Of a stretch of 64,000 nucleotides of DNA, positions 17,237-24,631 are shown in pieces. The stretch is from Sphingomonadales bacterium. GTDB taxonomy: Bacteria > Pseudomonadota > Alphaproteobacteria > Sphingomonadales > Sphingomonadaceae. The translations under genes were made by a program, and so were the position numbers. The notes below the pieces were generated by a model. It ran no database searches. It had not been told where the DNA came from and saw only the letters and a program-made list of their open reading frames with translations. Every line of letters starts with the position of its first letter. The first letter of the stretch is position 1. Where the stretch lies: NCBI GenBank assembly GCA_017309275.1, contig JAFKLT010000033.1:48325-112324 (forward strand), in the 5' to 3' direction.

Positions 17237-18508
17237 TCAGCGCCCCGCGCAATCGCCGCAAATCAGCCCGTGGCCATAGATTTTGTCGCGGCCCTTCTTG
17301 CCCAGGTCGCGCGCTTCCATCACCAGCGCAGCGACCGCCGGACCGATCGCGTCGATCGATGGCCTGGGATAGCGAAGCGCAAGCCGCCCCGCGACCAGCG
17401 GCGCCGCGAAAGAGGTGCCGCGCAGCCGGTCGCTGCTTCCCACCCCCGTCGCGGCGAGCACGGCGTCGCCCGGCGCCGCGAAATCGACGTGGAGTGCCCG
17501 GCCCGCCTCGGGCAGCGCGCGGCCCTTCGCATCGACGCCGGTCACCGCGAACACGCCGCGATAGGATGCGGGATAGGCGGGCGGCGCCGCCGGACCGTCG
17601 TTGCCGACCGCCGCGACGATCAGCATGCCGTGCTGCTGCGCCCGCGTGACCGCCACCGAAAACAGCTTGTTGTCGGGTCCGACCAGGCTGATCGTCGTGA
17701 CCGCGACCCCGCTTTGCACGAGCCAGCCGAGCGCGCGGGCGATGGCGCTCGCATTGCCCCCCGCGGGGTCGGTGCCATAGACATCGGCGGCGAGCAGCCT
17801 TTGTCCGGGCGCCGCGCCCTGAACGGGTCCCTTGCCGACGAGCAGCGACGCGACCGCGGTGCCGTGGCGACTGGCCGACGGCGCGCCCTTCGCGAACCCC
17901 ATTTGCTCGACGCGGCCCGCGACCGACGGATGCGCCGCGACGCCGCCGTCGATCAGCCCCAGGCTGGCCGGTGCGCTTCCGGCCGCCGTCGTGGCCAGCG
18001 CCGACTGGGGCAAGGCGACTCCCGGCCCGCTGGCGAAATAGATATTGTCGACATCGATCTCGGCGGCGGGGAGCAGCTTGGTGAGCTGTTTGCGCGCGCG
18101 GGCGATGCTGCGCCCCTCGGGCACGCGAAAGCGCGCCAGGTCGATATCGAGCCCCTCGACCCGCTCGCGATCGATCAGCGCGAAACCCTCCTTCGCCGCG
18201 CGCGCGATCATCGCATCGTCGATGCCGGTCGCGACCAGCACGCCGCGCACCGCCGGCTCGCCGCGTTCGTCGAGTTCGATGCTGCCGCGATTTCCCTCGA
18301 CCAGCGCCGCGATGCGATCGAGCCTGATCTGCGTCAGCCGGTCGCCCGCCGATATCAGCGGCTGGGCATTCACCTCGGGCAATTGGGGCAGCGTGCGGGC
18401 CGCGTCGGGCAATTGCACCTGTGGCAGCGCGACCTGCGCGCCAACGCGCGGGCCCGCCATCGCGGCCAACAGGCCGATCGCCACCAGCAAACTTGTCCAA
18501 AATCTCAT
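17237..18508 (-). CDS. Secreted subtilisin-like serine protease (S8)
   Basis: 423 residues with a Sec signal (about 1-24). A 150-residue pro-region includes a helical DRLTQIRLDRIAALVE part. The S8 catalytic domain has Asp187 (LGLIDGGVAAHP), His215 (SRHGTAVASLL), oxyanion Asn303 (AAVGNDG) and Ser366 (RGTSFAAPLVAG), so the triad is intact. The C-terminus holds a CxxC pair (ICGDC). It is likely periplasmic or secreted. It diverges from an ECF sigma/anti-sigma operon and shares a palindromic promoter with it. This layout suggests that the protease is made under the control of that sigma factor, and it may act on the anti-sigma factor or on misfolded envelope proteins. Confidence 0.88.
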   Translation of the reverse strand: MRFWTSLLVAIGLLAAMAGPRVGAQVALPQVQLPDAARTLPQLPEVNAQPLISAGDRLTQIRLDRIAALVEGNRGSIELDERGEPAVRGVLVATGIDDAMIARAAKEGFALIDRERVEGLDIDLARFRVPEGRSIARARKQLTKLLPAAEIDVDNIYFASGPGVALPQSALATTAAGSAPASLGLIDGGVAAHPSVAGRVEQMGFAKGAPSASRHGTAVASLLVGKGPVQGAAPGQRLLAADVYGTDPAGGNASAIARALGWLVQSGVAVTTISLVGPDNKLFSVAVTRAQQHGMLIVAAVGNDGPAAPPAYPASYRGVFAVTGVDAKGRALPEAGRALHVDFAAPGDAVLAATGVGSSDRLRGTSFAAPLVAGRLALRYPRPSIDAIGPAVAALVMEARDLGKKGRDKIYGHGLICGDCAGR

Positions 18509-18556
18509 CGCAAATCTCGCGCCTGTGGCTCTTTCCGTAAAAATTTAGCAGGATGC

Positions 18557-18588
18557 GGAAGAAACGATAGAAGGCTGTCGTTTCTTCC
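18557..18588. promoter_or_regulatory. Palindromic, bidirectional ECF promoter
   Basis: GGAAGAAACGA (18557-18567) and TCGTTTCTTCC (18578-18588) form a perfect 11-bp inverted repeat with a 10-bp spacer. Read on either strand it gives GGAAGAAA-N13-TCGTTTC, so it can serve both the sigma factor gene (start 18611) and the subtilase gene (start 18508). A single element on both strands would couple the two divergent units. Confidence 0.8.
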
Positions 18589-18610
18589 TCGGATAATCGA
18601 AAAGGCGACA

Positions 18611-19099
18611 ATGCGCTTCGAAGAGGAACTGGTCGAGCTGCTGCCCCGTCTGCGCCGTTTCGCGCGCGGGCTGACGCGCGACCCCAACGACGCCGACGAT
18701 CTGTGTCAGGCAGCGATCGAGCGTGCGCTGAAATCGCGCGAACAATGGCAACAAGGAACAAGACTGGACAGCTGGATGTATCGCATCACCCGAAATCTCT
18801 GGATCGACGACCGGCGCGCGGCCGGACGGCGCGGCGTCCACGCGCCGATCGACGATGCCGTCACCCAGATCGCGGGCGACGGCGCGGCTGAGGTCGAGGC
18901 GGGTACGCTGCGCGGCGACGTCGACGGCGCAATGGCGCGCCTGCCCGACGAACAGCGCGAGGTCGTGATGCTCGTCCTTGTCGAAGGCTATGCCTATCGC
19001 GAAGCCGCCGACATTCTCGAAGTCCCGATCGGCACCGTCACCTCGCGCCTCGCGCGGGGACGCGAGACGCTGATGCATCTGCTCGGAGAGGCCGCATGA
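18611..19099 (+). CDS. ECF RNA polymerase sigma factor
   Basis: 162 residues. Region 2 (ELLPRLRRFARGLTRDPNDADDLCQAAIERAL, RLDSWMYRITRNLWIDDRR) and region 4 (LPDEQREVVMLVLVEGYAYREAADILEVPIGTVTSRLARGR) are complete. Its stop overlaps the start of the anti-sigma gene by 4 bp. Its own promoter element, GGAAGAAA-N13-TCGTT, is shared by the divergent subtilase and by two nearby secreted-protein genes, so autoregulation with a local regulon is the simplest reading. The start at 18611 lies about 29 bp after the proposed -10 box. Confidence 0.92.
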   Translation: MRFEEELVELLPRLRRFARGLTRDPNDADDLCQAAIERALKSREQWQQGTRLDSWMYRITRNLWIDDRRAAGRRGVHAPIDDAVTQIAGDGAAEVEAGTLRGDVDGAMARLPDEQREVVMLVLVEGYAYREAADILEVPIGTVTSRLARGRETLMHLLGEAA

Positions 19100-19788
19100 G
19101 CTTCGATCCCGCCACCATCGCCGCCTTTGTCGACGGCGAACTCGACGACCTCACCGCCCGCCGGATCGAGCGCGAGGCCGAGAGTGATGCGGCGCTCGCC
19201 GCCGAGATCGCGCGGCATCGCACGCTGCGGACCCAGCTGATGGCGCATTTCGCGCCGGTCGTTGAAGAACCCGTGCCCGACCGGCTCCGCGCGCTGCTGG
19301 TCGACGACAGGGTCGATACCAGCCTTGCCGATCGCCGCGAGGCAAAGCGCACGCGTTTCGCACCGATCCATTGGGGTGCGATCGCCGCGTCGCTCGCGCT
19401 GGGACTGACGGTGGGTCTGCAGCCGTGGATGCCCGCCGCCGATGTTACCAGCGCCAACGGTACGCTGGTCGCGTCCGGCACGCTGGCAAAGGCACTCGAT
19501 ACCCAGCTTGCCTCGAACCAGCCCGCGAACGCGACGGTGCGGATCGGCCTCAGCTTTCGTGACCGCGACGGCAGCTATTGCCGCAGCTTCCAGGCGAAGG
19601 ATCTCGCCGGGATCGGGTGCCGGAATGGGGACCGCTGGACGCTGGAACGCACGATGGGCGCCGAAACGCACGGCGACTATCGCCAGGCATCGTCGGGCGC
19701 GCTGGCGGCCGACGCCGCAGCGATGATGGCGGGCGATCCGCTCGACGCCGCCGCCGAGCGCGCAGCCCGCGACAAGAGCTGGAAATAG
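19096..19788 (+). CDS. Membrane anti-sigma factor with periplasmic Cys pair
   Basis: 230 residues. The cytoplasmic domain (FDPATIAAFVDGELDDLTARRIEREAESD) is an anti-sigma helical bundle without zinc ligands. One transmembrane helix lies at about 91-108 (HWGAIAASLALGLTVGL). The periplasmic part contains two cysteines, C162 and C175 (SYCRSF ... GIGCRNG), in a motif like the C-x-x-F ... G-x-x-C ending of 17-kDa surface antigens; they could form a disulfide. It overlaps the sigma gene by 4 bp, so it is the cognate inhibitor. The Cys pair could give redox control, which is inference. Confidence 0.87.
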   Translation: MSFDPATIAAFVDGELDDLTARRIEREAESDAALAAEIARHRTLRTQLMAHFAPVVEEPVPDRLRALLVDDRVDTSLADRREAKRTRFAPIHWGAIAASLALGLTVGLQPWMPAADVTSANGTLVASGTLAKALDTQLASNQPANATVRIGLSFRDRDGSYCRSFQAKDLAGIGCRNGDRWTLERTMGAETHGDYRQASSGALAADAAAMMAGDPLDAAAERAARDKSWK

Positions 19789-19861
19789 AAACTACGGATA
19801 AGCGAAGGGAGCGGGCGCCATATGGCGTCCGCCCCCTTCTGCCCGGGCAAGGTCCGGGCGA

Positions 19862-20200
19862 TCAGCCGCCGACCGTCACGCGGCCGGTGCGATATCCCTT
19901 CTTGCGCATTTCCTTGACATAATCCTTGTCCGCATCGGCGATCTCGGTGGTCCATTCGTCCCACGCGTCCCAGCGATCTTCGCGGTCGGTCGCATGGCGA
20001 AGGTCGCTCACCAGCTCCTTCTCGGCCTCCAGAATGTCGGCTTTGTAATTGTACCAATATTGATTGTAGACGCCGGCGATCGGCACCGCGCGGATTTCGG
20101 GACGTTCAAAGCCCGGGGGCATCGAGCCATAGGGAACCGCGGCAATCGCGGCGCTGGCCGGAAGAACCGTAAGCACCGCCAAAGTCATCCATTTTTTCAT
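19862..20200 (-). CDS. Small secreted protein of the ECF regulon
   Basis: 112 residues with a Sec signal (MKKWMTLAVLTVLPASAAIA). The mature part is rich in Tyr, Trp, Asp and Lys (YNQYWYNYKADILEAEKELVSDL, shortened) and ends RTGRVTVGG. No known domain. Its upstream region carries GGAAGAAA-N13-TCGTT at 20239-20264, the same element as the nearby sigma factor, subtilase and Gly-rich protein. It converges on the anti-sigma gene, with a GC-rich hairpin in between (around 19811-19832). Probably an envelope-stress or surface protein; function unknown. Confidence 0.72.
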   Translation of the reverse strand: MKKWMTLAVLTVLPASAAIAAVPYGSMPPGFERPEIRAVPIAGVYNQYWYNYKADILEAEKELVSDLRHATDREDRWDAWDEWTTEIADADKDYVKEMRKKGYRTGRVTVGG

Positions 20201-20238
20201 CGTCTTTCTCCTGGCAGACCCTGATAGTCAGGAGAAAG

Positions 20239-20264
20239 AACGAAGCAGGCGGCCGATTTCTTCC
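20239..20264 (-). promoter_or_regulatory. ECF-type promoter of the small secreted protein gene
   Basis: GGAAGAAA, then exactly 13 bases, then TCGTTCTT on the minus strand, about 39 bp before the ATG at 20200. It matches the elements at 17191-17216 and 18557-18588. Confidence 0.75.
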
Positions 20265-20319
20265 CGCTTGGCCGATGATTCCGCACGGTCCGCGGTGGAA
20301 TCGCGTCCGCCGAGGCGAT

Positions 20320-21321
20320 TCAGCCCGGATGCGCTTCGTCGCCGACGCTGGAACGGAGCAGGCCGCGGAAGACGTCCTGCGCATCGCGCTTGCCCTGCGT
20401 CACGTCGAACACATCGCGCGCGATCGGCATCGCCAGCCCGTATTTGTCGGCCAGCGCCATCACCGTCGGCGCGCTCTTCACGCCTTCGGCAACCATGTTC
20501 ATGCCCGCGATGATCTCGTCGATATGTCGCCCCTTGCCCAGTTCGACCCCGACGTGGCGGTTGCGCGACAGCGGGCTGGTACAAGTTGCGATCAGGTCGC
20601 CCATGCCGGTCAGCCCGGCAAAGGTTTCGGGCCGCCCGCCCATCGCGACGCCCAGCCGCGTAATCTCGGCCAGCCCGCGCGTCATCAACCCCGCGCGCGT
20701 ATTGTCGCCGGCGCCCAGCCCGTCGCCCATGCCGACCGCGATCGCGATGATGTTCTTGAGCACGCCGCCCAGCTCGCAGCCAAGCAGGTCGGTGTTGGTG
20801 TAGACGCGGAACAGGCCGGAATGGAACACGGGCTGGAGCGCGCGCACCACGATCTCGTCCTCCATCGACAGGACGCTCGCCGCGGCCTGCCCCGTCATGA
20901 TTTCGCGCGCCAGGTTCGGCCCGGTCAGGACGCCGACCGGATGGCCCGGCAGCACTTCCTCGATCAATTCGGTCATCCGCTTGCCCGACGCCAGCTCCAG
21001 CCCCTTGGTCAGGCTGATCACCGGCACCCAGGGACGCAGGTGATTGCGCGCTTCCTCCAGCACGCCGCGAAAGCTGTGCGACGGCACGCCCATCACCAGC
21101 ACATCGGCGCCCGCAACGACTTCGGCCATGTCGTTCGTCGCGCGCAACGCGGCGGGCAATTTGATGCCGGGCAGATATTTGCGGTTCTCGCCGTCGGTGT
21201 TGATGCTCGCGACCGTCTCGACATCGCGTGCCCACAGCGTGATCGGCGCATTGCGCGACACGACCGACGCGACCGTCGTTCCCCAACTGCCCCCACCAAG
21301 CAGCCCGACCTTCAACCGCAT
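20320..21321 (-). CDS. gpsA: NAD(P)H glycerol-3-phosphate dehydrogenase
   Basis: GpsA reduces dihydroxyacetone phosphate to sn-glycerol-3-phosphate, the backbone for phospholipids and triacylglycerol. The 333-residue protein has the Rossmann motif VGLLGGGSWGTTVA at the start, the VSLTKGLE and LLGCELGGVLKNIIAIAVGM motifs with the catalytic Lys, and GDNTRAGLMTRGL. Length is normal. It is the last gene of a minus-strand unit of lipid genes (start 37 bp after the alpha/beta hydrolase), which fits a role in supplying the first substrate. Confidence 0.97.
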   Translation of the reverse strand: MRLKVGLLGGGSWGTTVASVVSRNAPITLWARDVETVASINTDGENRKYLPGIKLPAALRATNDMAEVVAGADVLVMGVPSHSFRGVLEEARNHLRPWVPVISLTKGLELASGKRMTELIEEVLPGHPVGVLTGPNLAREIMTGQAAASVLSMEDEIVVRALQPVFHSGLFRVYTNTDLLGCELGGVLKNIIAIAVGMGDGLGAGDNTRAGLMTRGLAEITRLGVAMGGRPETFAGLTGMGDLIATCTSPLSRNRHVGVELGKGRHIDEIIAGMNMVAEGVKSAPTVMALADKYGLAMPIARDVFDVTQGKRDAQDVFRGLLRSSVGDEAHPG

Positions 21322-21358
21322 GCCTCTCTCCCTGTTTCAGGCGAGACTGACGCGCAAA

Positions 21359-22291
21359 TCAAAGCTTGGCAAGAAAGCCCTTCATCACGTCGGCTGTGCC
21401 GCGCGGAACTTCGATCATCGGGACGTGCCCGACATCCTCGAAGATATGGCTGCGGCTGCCCGCGATCCCCGCTTCCAGCACCGGGACGCAGCTTACGTCC
21501 AGCAACTTGTCGTGACGGCCCCAGACGATCAGCGTCGGCACCTTCACCTCGCCCAGCCGGTCGTTGAGCGGGTGGTCGCGCCCCTCGTTCGCGATGACCC
21601 AGAATATATGGTCGAGTTGATCGCGATATTTCAGCGCGTCGGCATAAAAGACGGGTTTCAGGCGCGCCGGAACAAAGGTCGGCTTGTGTACGACCATCGC
21701 CACCAGCCGGTCGGCATCGTCCAGATTGGCGATGATCAGCGGATTGTAATCCTCGTTCGCCGCCAGCTTCTGCAGCTCGCTTTCGTTCGCGCCGTTGATC
21801 CCCGCATTGTTGAGCAGCGTCAGGCTGGCGAGCGCGTCGGGATAATCCAGCGCGTAACGCAGCGCGATCCAGCCGCCCATGCTGTTCCCGGCGACATGCG
21901 GGCGCTGAAGCCCCAGCGCGTCGGAAAAAGCCTTCAACCGCTCGGTCTGCGCCTGGATGTCATAGGCCAGGTTCGGATTGCGCTCATTCTCGCCGAACCC
22001 TGGCAGGTCGGGCGCGATCACATGATATTGGCGCGTCAGATAGGGCGCCAAAAACGACCAGTTATCCTTGTCGCCCGAAAAGCCGTGGACCAGCAGCAGC
22101 GTCGGCTTCGACGGATCGCCGCCCTCAAGATAGGGCCAGGTGCGGCCATCGACGACGACGCTCTTCTGTACCGTCTTGCCCCGCTTGCGGAGCAGCCAGC
22201 GCCCCAGAGCGACGAGGCGCCCGGGAAAGACGAAATACATCAGCGCAAAGGCGATCAGCGGCGCGAAGATCAGGACGAGCAGGACTCTCAT
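21359..22291 (-). CDS. Membrane-anchored alpha/beta hydrolase
   Basis: 310 residues. One N-terminal transmembrane helix (RVLLVLIFAPLIAFALMYFVF) anchors a hydrolase domain. The oxyanion HG motif (LLLVHGFSGDKDNW), nucleophile elbow (VAGNSMGGWIAL, Ser in GNSMGG), acid Asp (VWGRHDKLL) and His (EDVGHVPMIEVP) are all present. It resembles lipases of the LipA/haloalkane-dehalogenase-like group. It overlaps the upstream lipase gene by 4 bp, so both are likely translated together. A role in lipid breakdown at the membrane is inferred from neighbours. Confidence 0.85.
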   Translation of the reverse strand: MRVLLVLIFAPLIAFALMYFVFPGRLVALGRWLLRKRGKTVQKSVVVDGRTWPYLEGGDPSKPTLLLVHGFSGDKDNWSFLAPYLTRQYHVIAPDLPGFGENERNPNLAYDIQAQTERLKAFSDALGLQRPHVAGNSMGGWIALRYALDYPDALASLTLLNNAGINGANESELQKLAANEDYNPLIIANLDDADRLVAMVVHKPTFVPARLKPVFYADALKYRDQLDHIFWVIANEGRDHPLNDRLGEVKVPTLIVWGRHDKLLDVSCVPVLEAGIAGSRSHIFEDVGHVPMIEVPRGTADVMKGFLAKL

Positions 22292-23166
22292 GCCGTACCC
22301 GCCGGTTTCACGTCACCCGCCAGCTTCACATGGGCGTCGAACCACCCGACCAGATCGTCGAGCACCGCCGCCTGTTCGGGCTCGTTATAGATTTCGTGGA
22401 AAAGGCCCGGATAGATTTTGAGCGTCTTGTCGGCCGACGCCACATGTTCGAACAGATAGCGCGAGCCGTCGGGCGCGGTCAGGCTGTCCGCCTCGCCATG
22501 CTGAAGCAGGAGGGGCAGCGTGATGCCGGGCGCTCCCGCCTGCGCCGCCGCCATCGCGTCCATGAACTCCTTGCCCAGCCGCGCACCGATCTTGCCCGTA
22601 TAAACCAGCGGATCGGCCAGATAGGCGGCGACCACCGCGGGATCGCGGCTCACCCCGTTGGCGTCGAGCGACAGGACGCCCAGTCGCGGGAAGAAGCGCG
22701 ACAGGAAACGGCTGATCCAGACGGTAAAGCGCGACGGCGGGGCGGCGGGAAGGATCGCGGGGCCCGACAGGGCGGCAGCGACGAAGGCCCGCTGCCGCTC
22801 GATCAGGAACAGCGTCGCGATCAGGCCGCCCATGCTGTGCCCCAGCAACAGCCGCGGCGTGTCGCCGTGGTTGACCTCGACCAGCGTCAACAGCTCGGCC
22901 ATGCCGTCGGTAAAAGCGGAGAAGCGCGGCACGAAGCCGCCGTCGCCGTCCGATTGTCCGTGGCCCCAATGATCGATCGCATAAACGGCATAGCCGGCGT
23001 CGGTCAGCCGCTTCGCCACATGCGCATAACGCCCGGCATGTTCGGCATAGCCGTGCGCGAGCAGCACGACCGCTTTGGGCAGGCCGGCGGGCAGCCAGTG
23101 CGTGACGTGCAACCGCGCCCCCGCACCGGCCGAACCCGGCGGCAGGATCACGGCGGTTTCGCTCAA
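22288..23166 (-). CDS. Monoacylglycerol lipase-like hydrolase
   Basis: 292 residues. The Hydrolase_4/MGL signature is clear: VVLLAHGYAEHAGRYAHVAKRL, AIDHWGHGQSDG, nucleophile Ser in LLLGHSMGGLIA, acid Asp in LLQHGEADSLTAPDGS and His in GLFHEIYNEPEQ. These enzymes cleave monoacylglycerol or lysophospholipid. It overlaps the patatin gene upstream and the next hydrolase downstream by 4 bp each. In this cluster it could finish triacylglycerol breakdown. Confidence 0.88.
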   Translation of the reverse strand: MSETAVILPPGSAGAGARLHVTHWLPAGLPKAVVLLAHGYAEHAGRYAHVAKRLTDAGYAVYAIDHWGHGQSDGDGGFVPRFSAFTDGMAELLTLVEVNHGDTPRLLLGHSMGGLIATLFLIERQRAFVAAALSGPAILPAAPPSRFTVWISRFLSRFFPRLGVLSLDANGVSRDPAVVAAYLADPLVYTGKIGARLGKEFMDAMAAAQAGAPGITLPLLLQHGEADSLTAPDGSRYLFEHVASADKTLKIYPGLFHEIYNEPEQAAVLDDLVGWFDAHVKLAGDVKPAGTA

Positions 23167-24626
23167 CGGACCGCCTTCTTCAGCGCCGAGCTGCGGTGGC
23201 CGGGGCCGTCATCGCCGCCCTTGTCGATCTTTGCCAGGATGGCGTCGAGCGCGCGGCTGATCGCGGTCTGGGTACGCACCATCTCGATCTTCGGCCAGGC
23301 CGTGCGCTTGCCGGTTTCGATCAGCTCCTCGATATCCTCGCGCGACAGGTCGCTCAGAATCTTGGTCGGCGACCAGAATTTCGGCGGACGTATGATATTG
23401 ATGTCGCCGGTATATTCCTGGTTGATTACCGACCGCGCCATATTCGCCAGGCTGTTCAGCGGCGGCACCAACTCCAGCGGCTTCTGAAAGATCACCATAT
23501 TGGCGTTCAGCCAGGCCTTGAAGGTCGCCATCGACGCGTGCTGGATCGCTTCGATCGGCGCCATCTGCTTGCGCGTGTCGGTCGCGAAGGGCAGCGCCAG
23601 CGGGTTCGCCTGGCTGACGATATGGTGGTTGACGCCGTACAGGCGCTCCAGCCGCTTGGTCGGAATGTCGTGCGTCACCGATCCGTCGACCCAGCGCCGG
23701 TCGGGCTGATAGGGTACGCGCGCGCCATTCTCGTCGCGCGCCATCAGCATCACCGGCGGAAACACGCCCGGCACCGCGCAGGAGGCGAGCACCGCCTCGC
23801 GGATCAGGACGTTCGGCGCGGTGATCGCGTTGAGCAGGCGACCGTTCTGGTGCTTCTCGGCGGGTGCGACCGACACGTTCAGATGCCGTCCGCTGATCTC
23901 ATAGGCTTCCTGGAACGTCAGGTCGGGGATCAGCTCGGCCAGCCGGTTGCGCACCTCGTCGGGGGCAAGTCGGCGCAGCTCGACGTCGCGGTCGGGATTG
24001 GCCAGCTTGTCGCTTTCCAGAAAGGCGCCGACGTCGGATGTTTTGCGCGTGCAAACGACCGCCGCGACGATCGATCCGCCGCTCGAACCCGCCAGAATCG
24101 TGGGCAGCACACCCTCGTCCCACAGCGCCTTCACGACCCCGACATGGAAGAACAGGAAACTTCCGGACCCCGAAAGCAACAACGCGGACCGGCCATAACA
24201 ATGCTGCGCGCGGCGGAAAAAGTCGCGTTTCTCCTCCCGCGCGATGCTCCGCGACGCCGAAATCTTGTCGAGCGCCGCAACAACTTCGACAACATACGCC
24301 TCGATCAGCGTCTTCGTCCCGAACCGCGCCTTCTGATAGAGCCGCTCGTGCCCCATGCCGTCGATATTACCGTGGATCCCTTCGTTCAGGACGAAGAGCA
24401 GCCCCTTGGCGTCACCAGCCGCCGACAGCTTGCGAAGCTTTTCGAGGCGCGCGCGGATTGCCTTGTAATCGAAATGCCGGCTTTCATCGGCATCGCGCCA
24501 CGCCTGCATCCCCGATTTCGCATCATGCGCCTGCGCCGCTTTCGACCAGGCGGCATAATCGGGCGCGCGAACAAGCTCGGCGTCAGCGCTGAGCGTCGGT
24601 GCGAAAATCATTCGGTCGTCCTGCAA
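23163..24626 (-). CDS. Patatin-like phospholipase with DUF3336
   Basis: 487 residues. The N-terminal part (about 10-140) is DUF3336 (RAPDYAAWSKAAQAHD ... FDYKAIRARLEKLRKL). The patatin domain has the oxyanion-region GSGSFLFFHVGVVKAL, the nucleophile elbow AGSSGGSIVAAV and the catalytic Asp in RRWVDGSVTHD. This architecture is that of fungal Tgl3/4/5-type triacylglycerol lipases and related bacterial proteins. The ORF starts MQDDRMIF; the ATG five codons later is an alternative. It is 5 bp from the wax synthase gene, so a lipid-droplet lipase is plausible. Confidence 0.88.
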   Translation of the reverse strand: MQDDRMIFAPTLSADAELVRAPDYAAWSKAAQAHDAKSGMQAWRDADESRHFDYKAIRARLEKLRKLSAAGDAKGLLFVLNEGIHGNIDGMGHERLYQKARFGTKTLIEAYVVEVVAALDKISASRSIAREEKRDFFRRAQHCYGRSALLLSGSGSFLFFHVGVVKALWDEGVLPTILAGSSGGSIVAAVVCTRKTSDVGAFLESDKLANPDRDVELRRLAPDEVRNRLAELIPDLTFQEAYEISGRHLNVSVAPAEKHQNGRLLNAITAPNVLIREAVLASCAVPGVFPPVMLMARDENGARVPYQPDRRWVDGSVTHDIPTKRLERLYGVNHHIVSQANPLALPFATDTRKQMAPIEAIQHASMATFKAWLNANMVIFQKPLELVPPLNSLANMARSVINQEYTGDINIIRPPKFWSPTKILSDLSREDIEELIETGKRTAWPKIEMVRTQTAISRALDAILAKIDKGGDDGPGHRSSALKKAVR

Positions 24627-24631
24627 GATGG

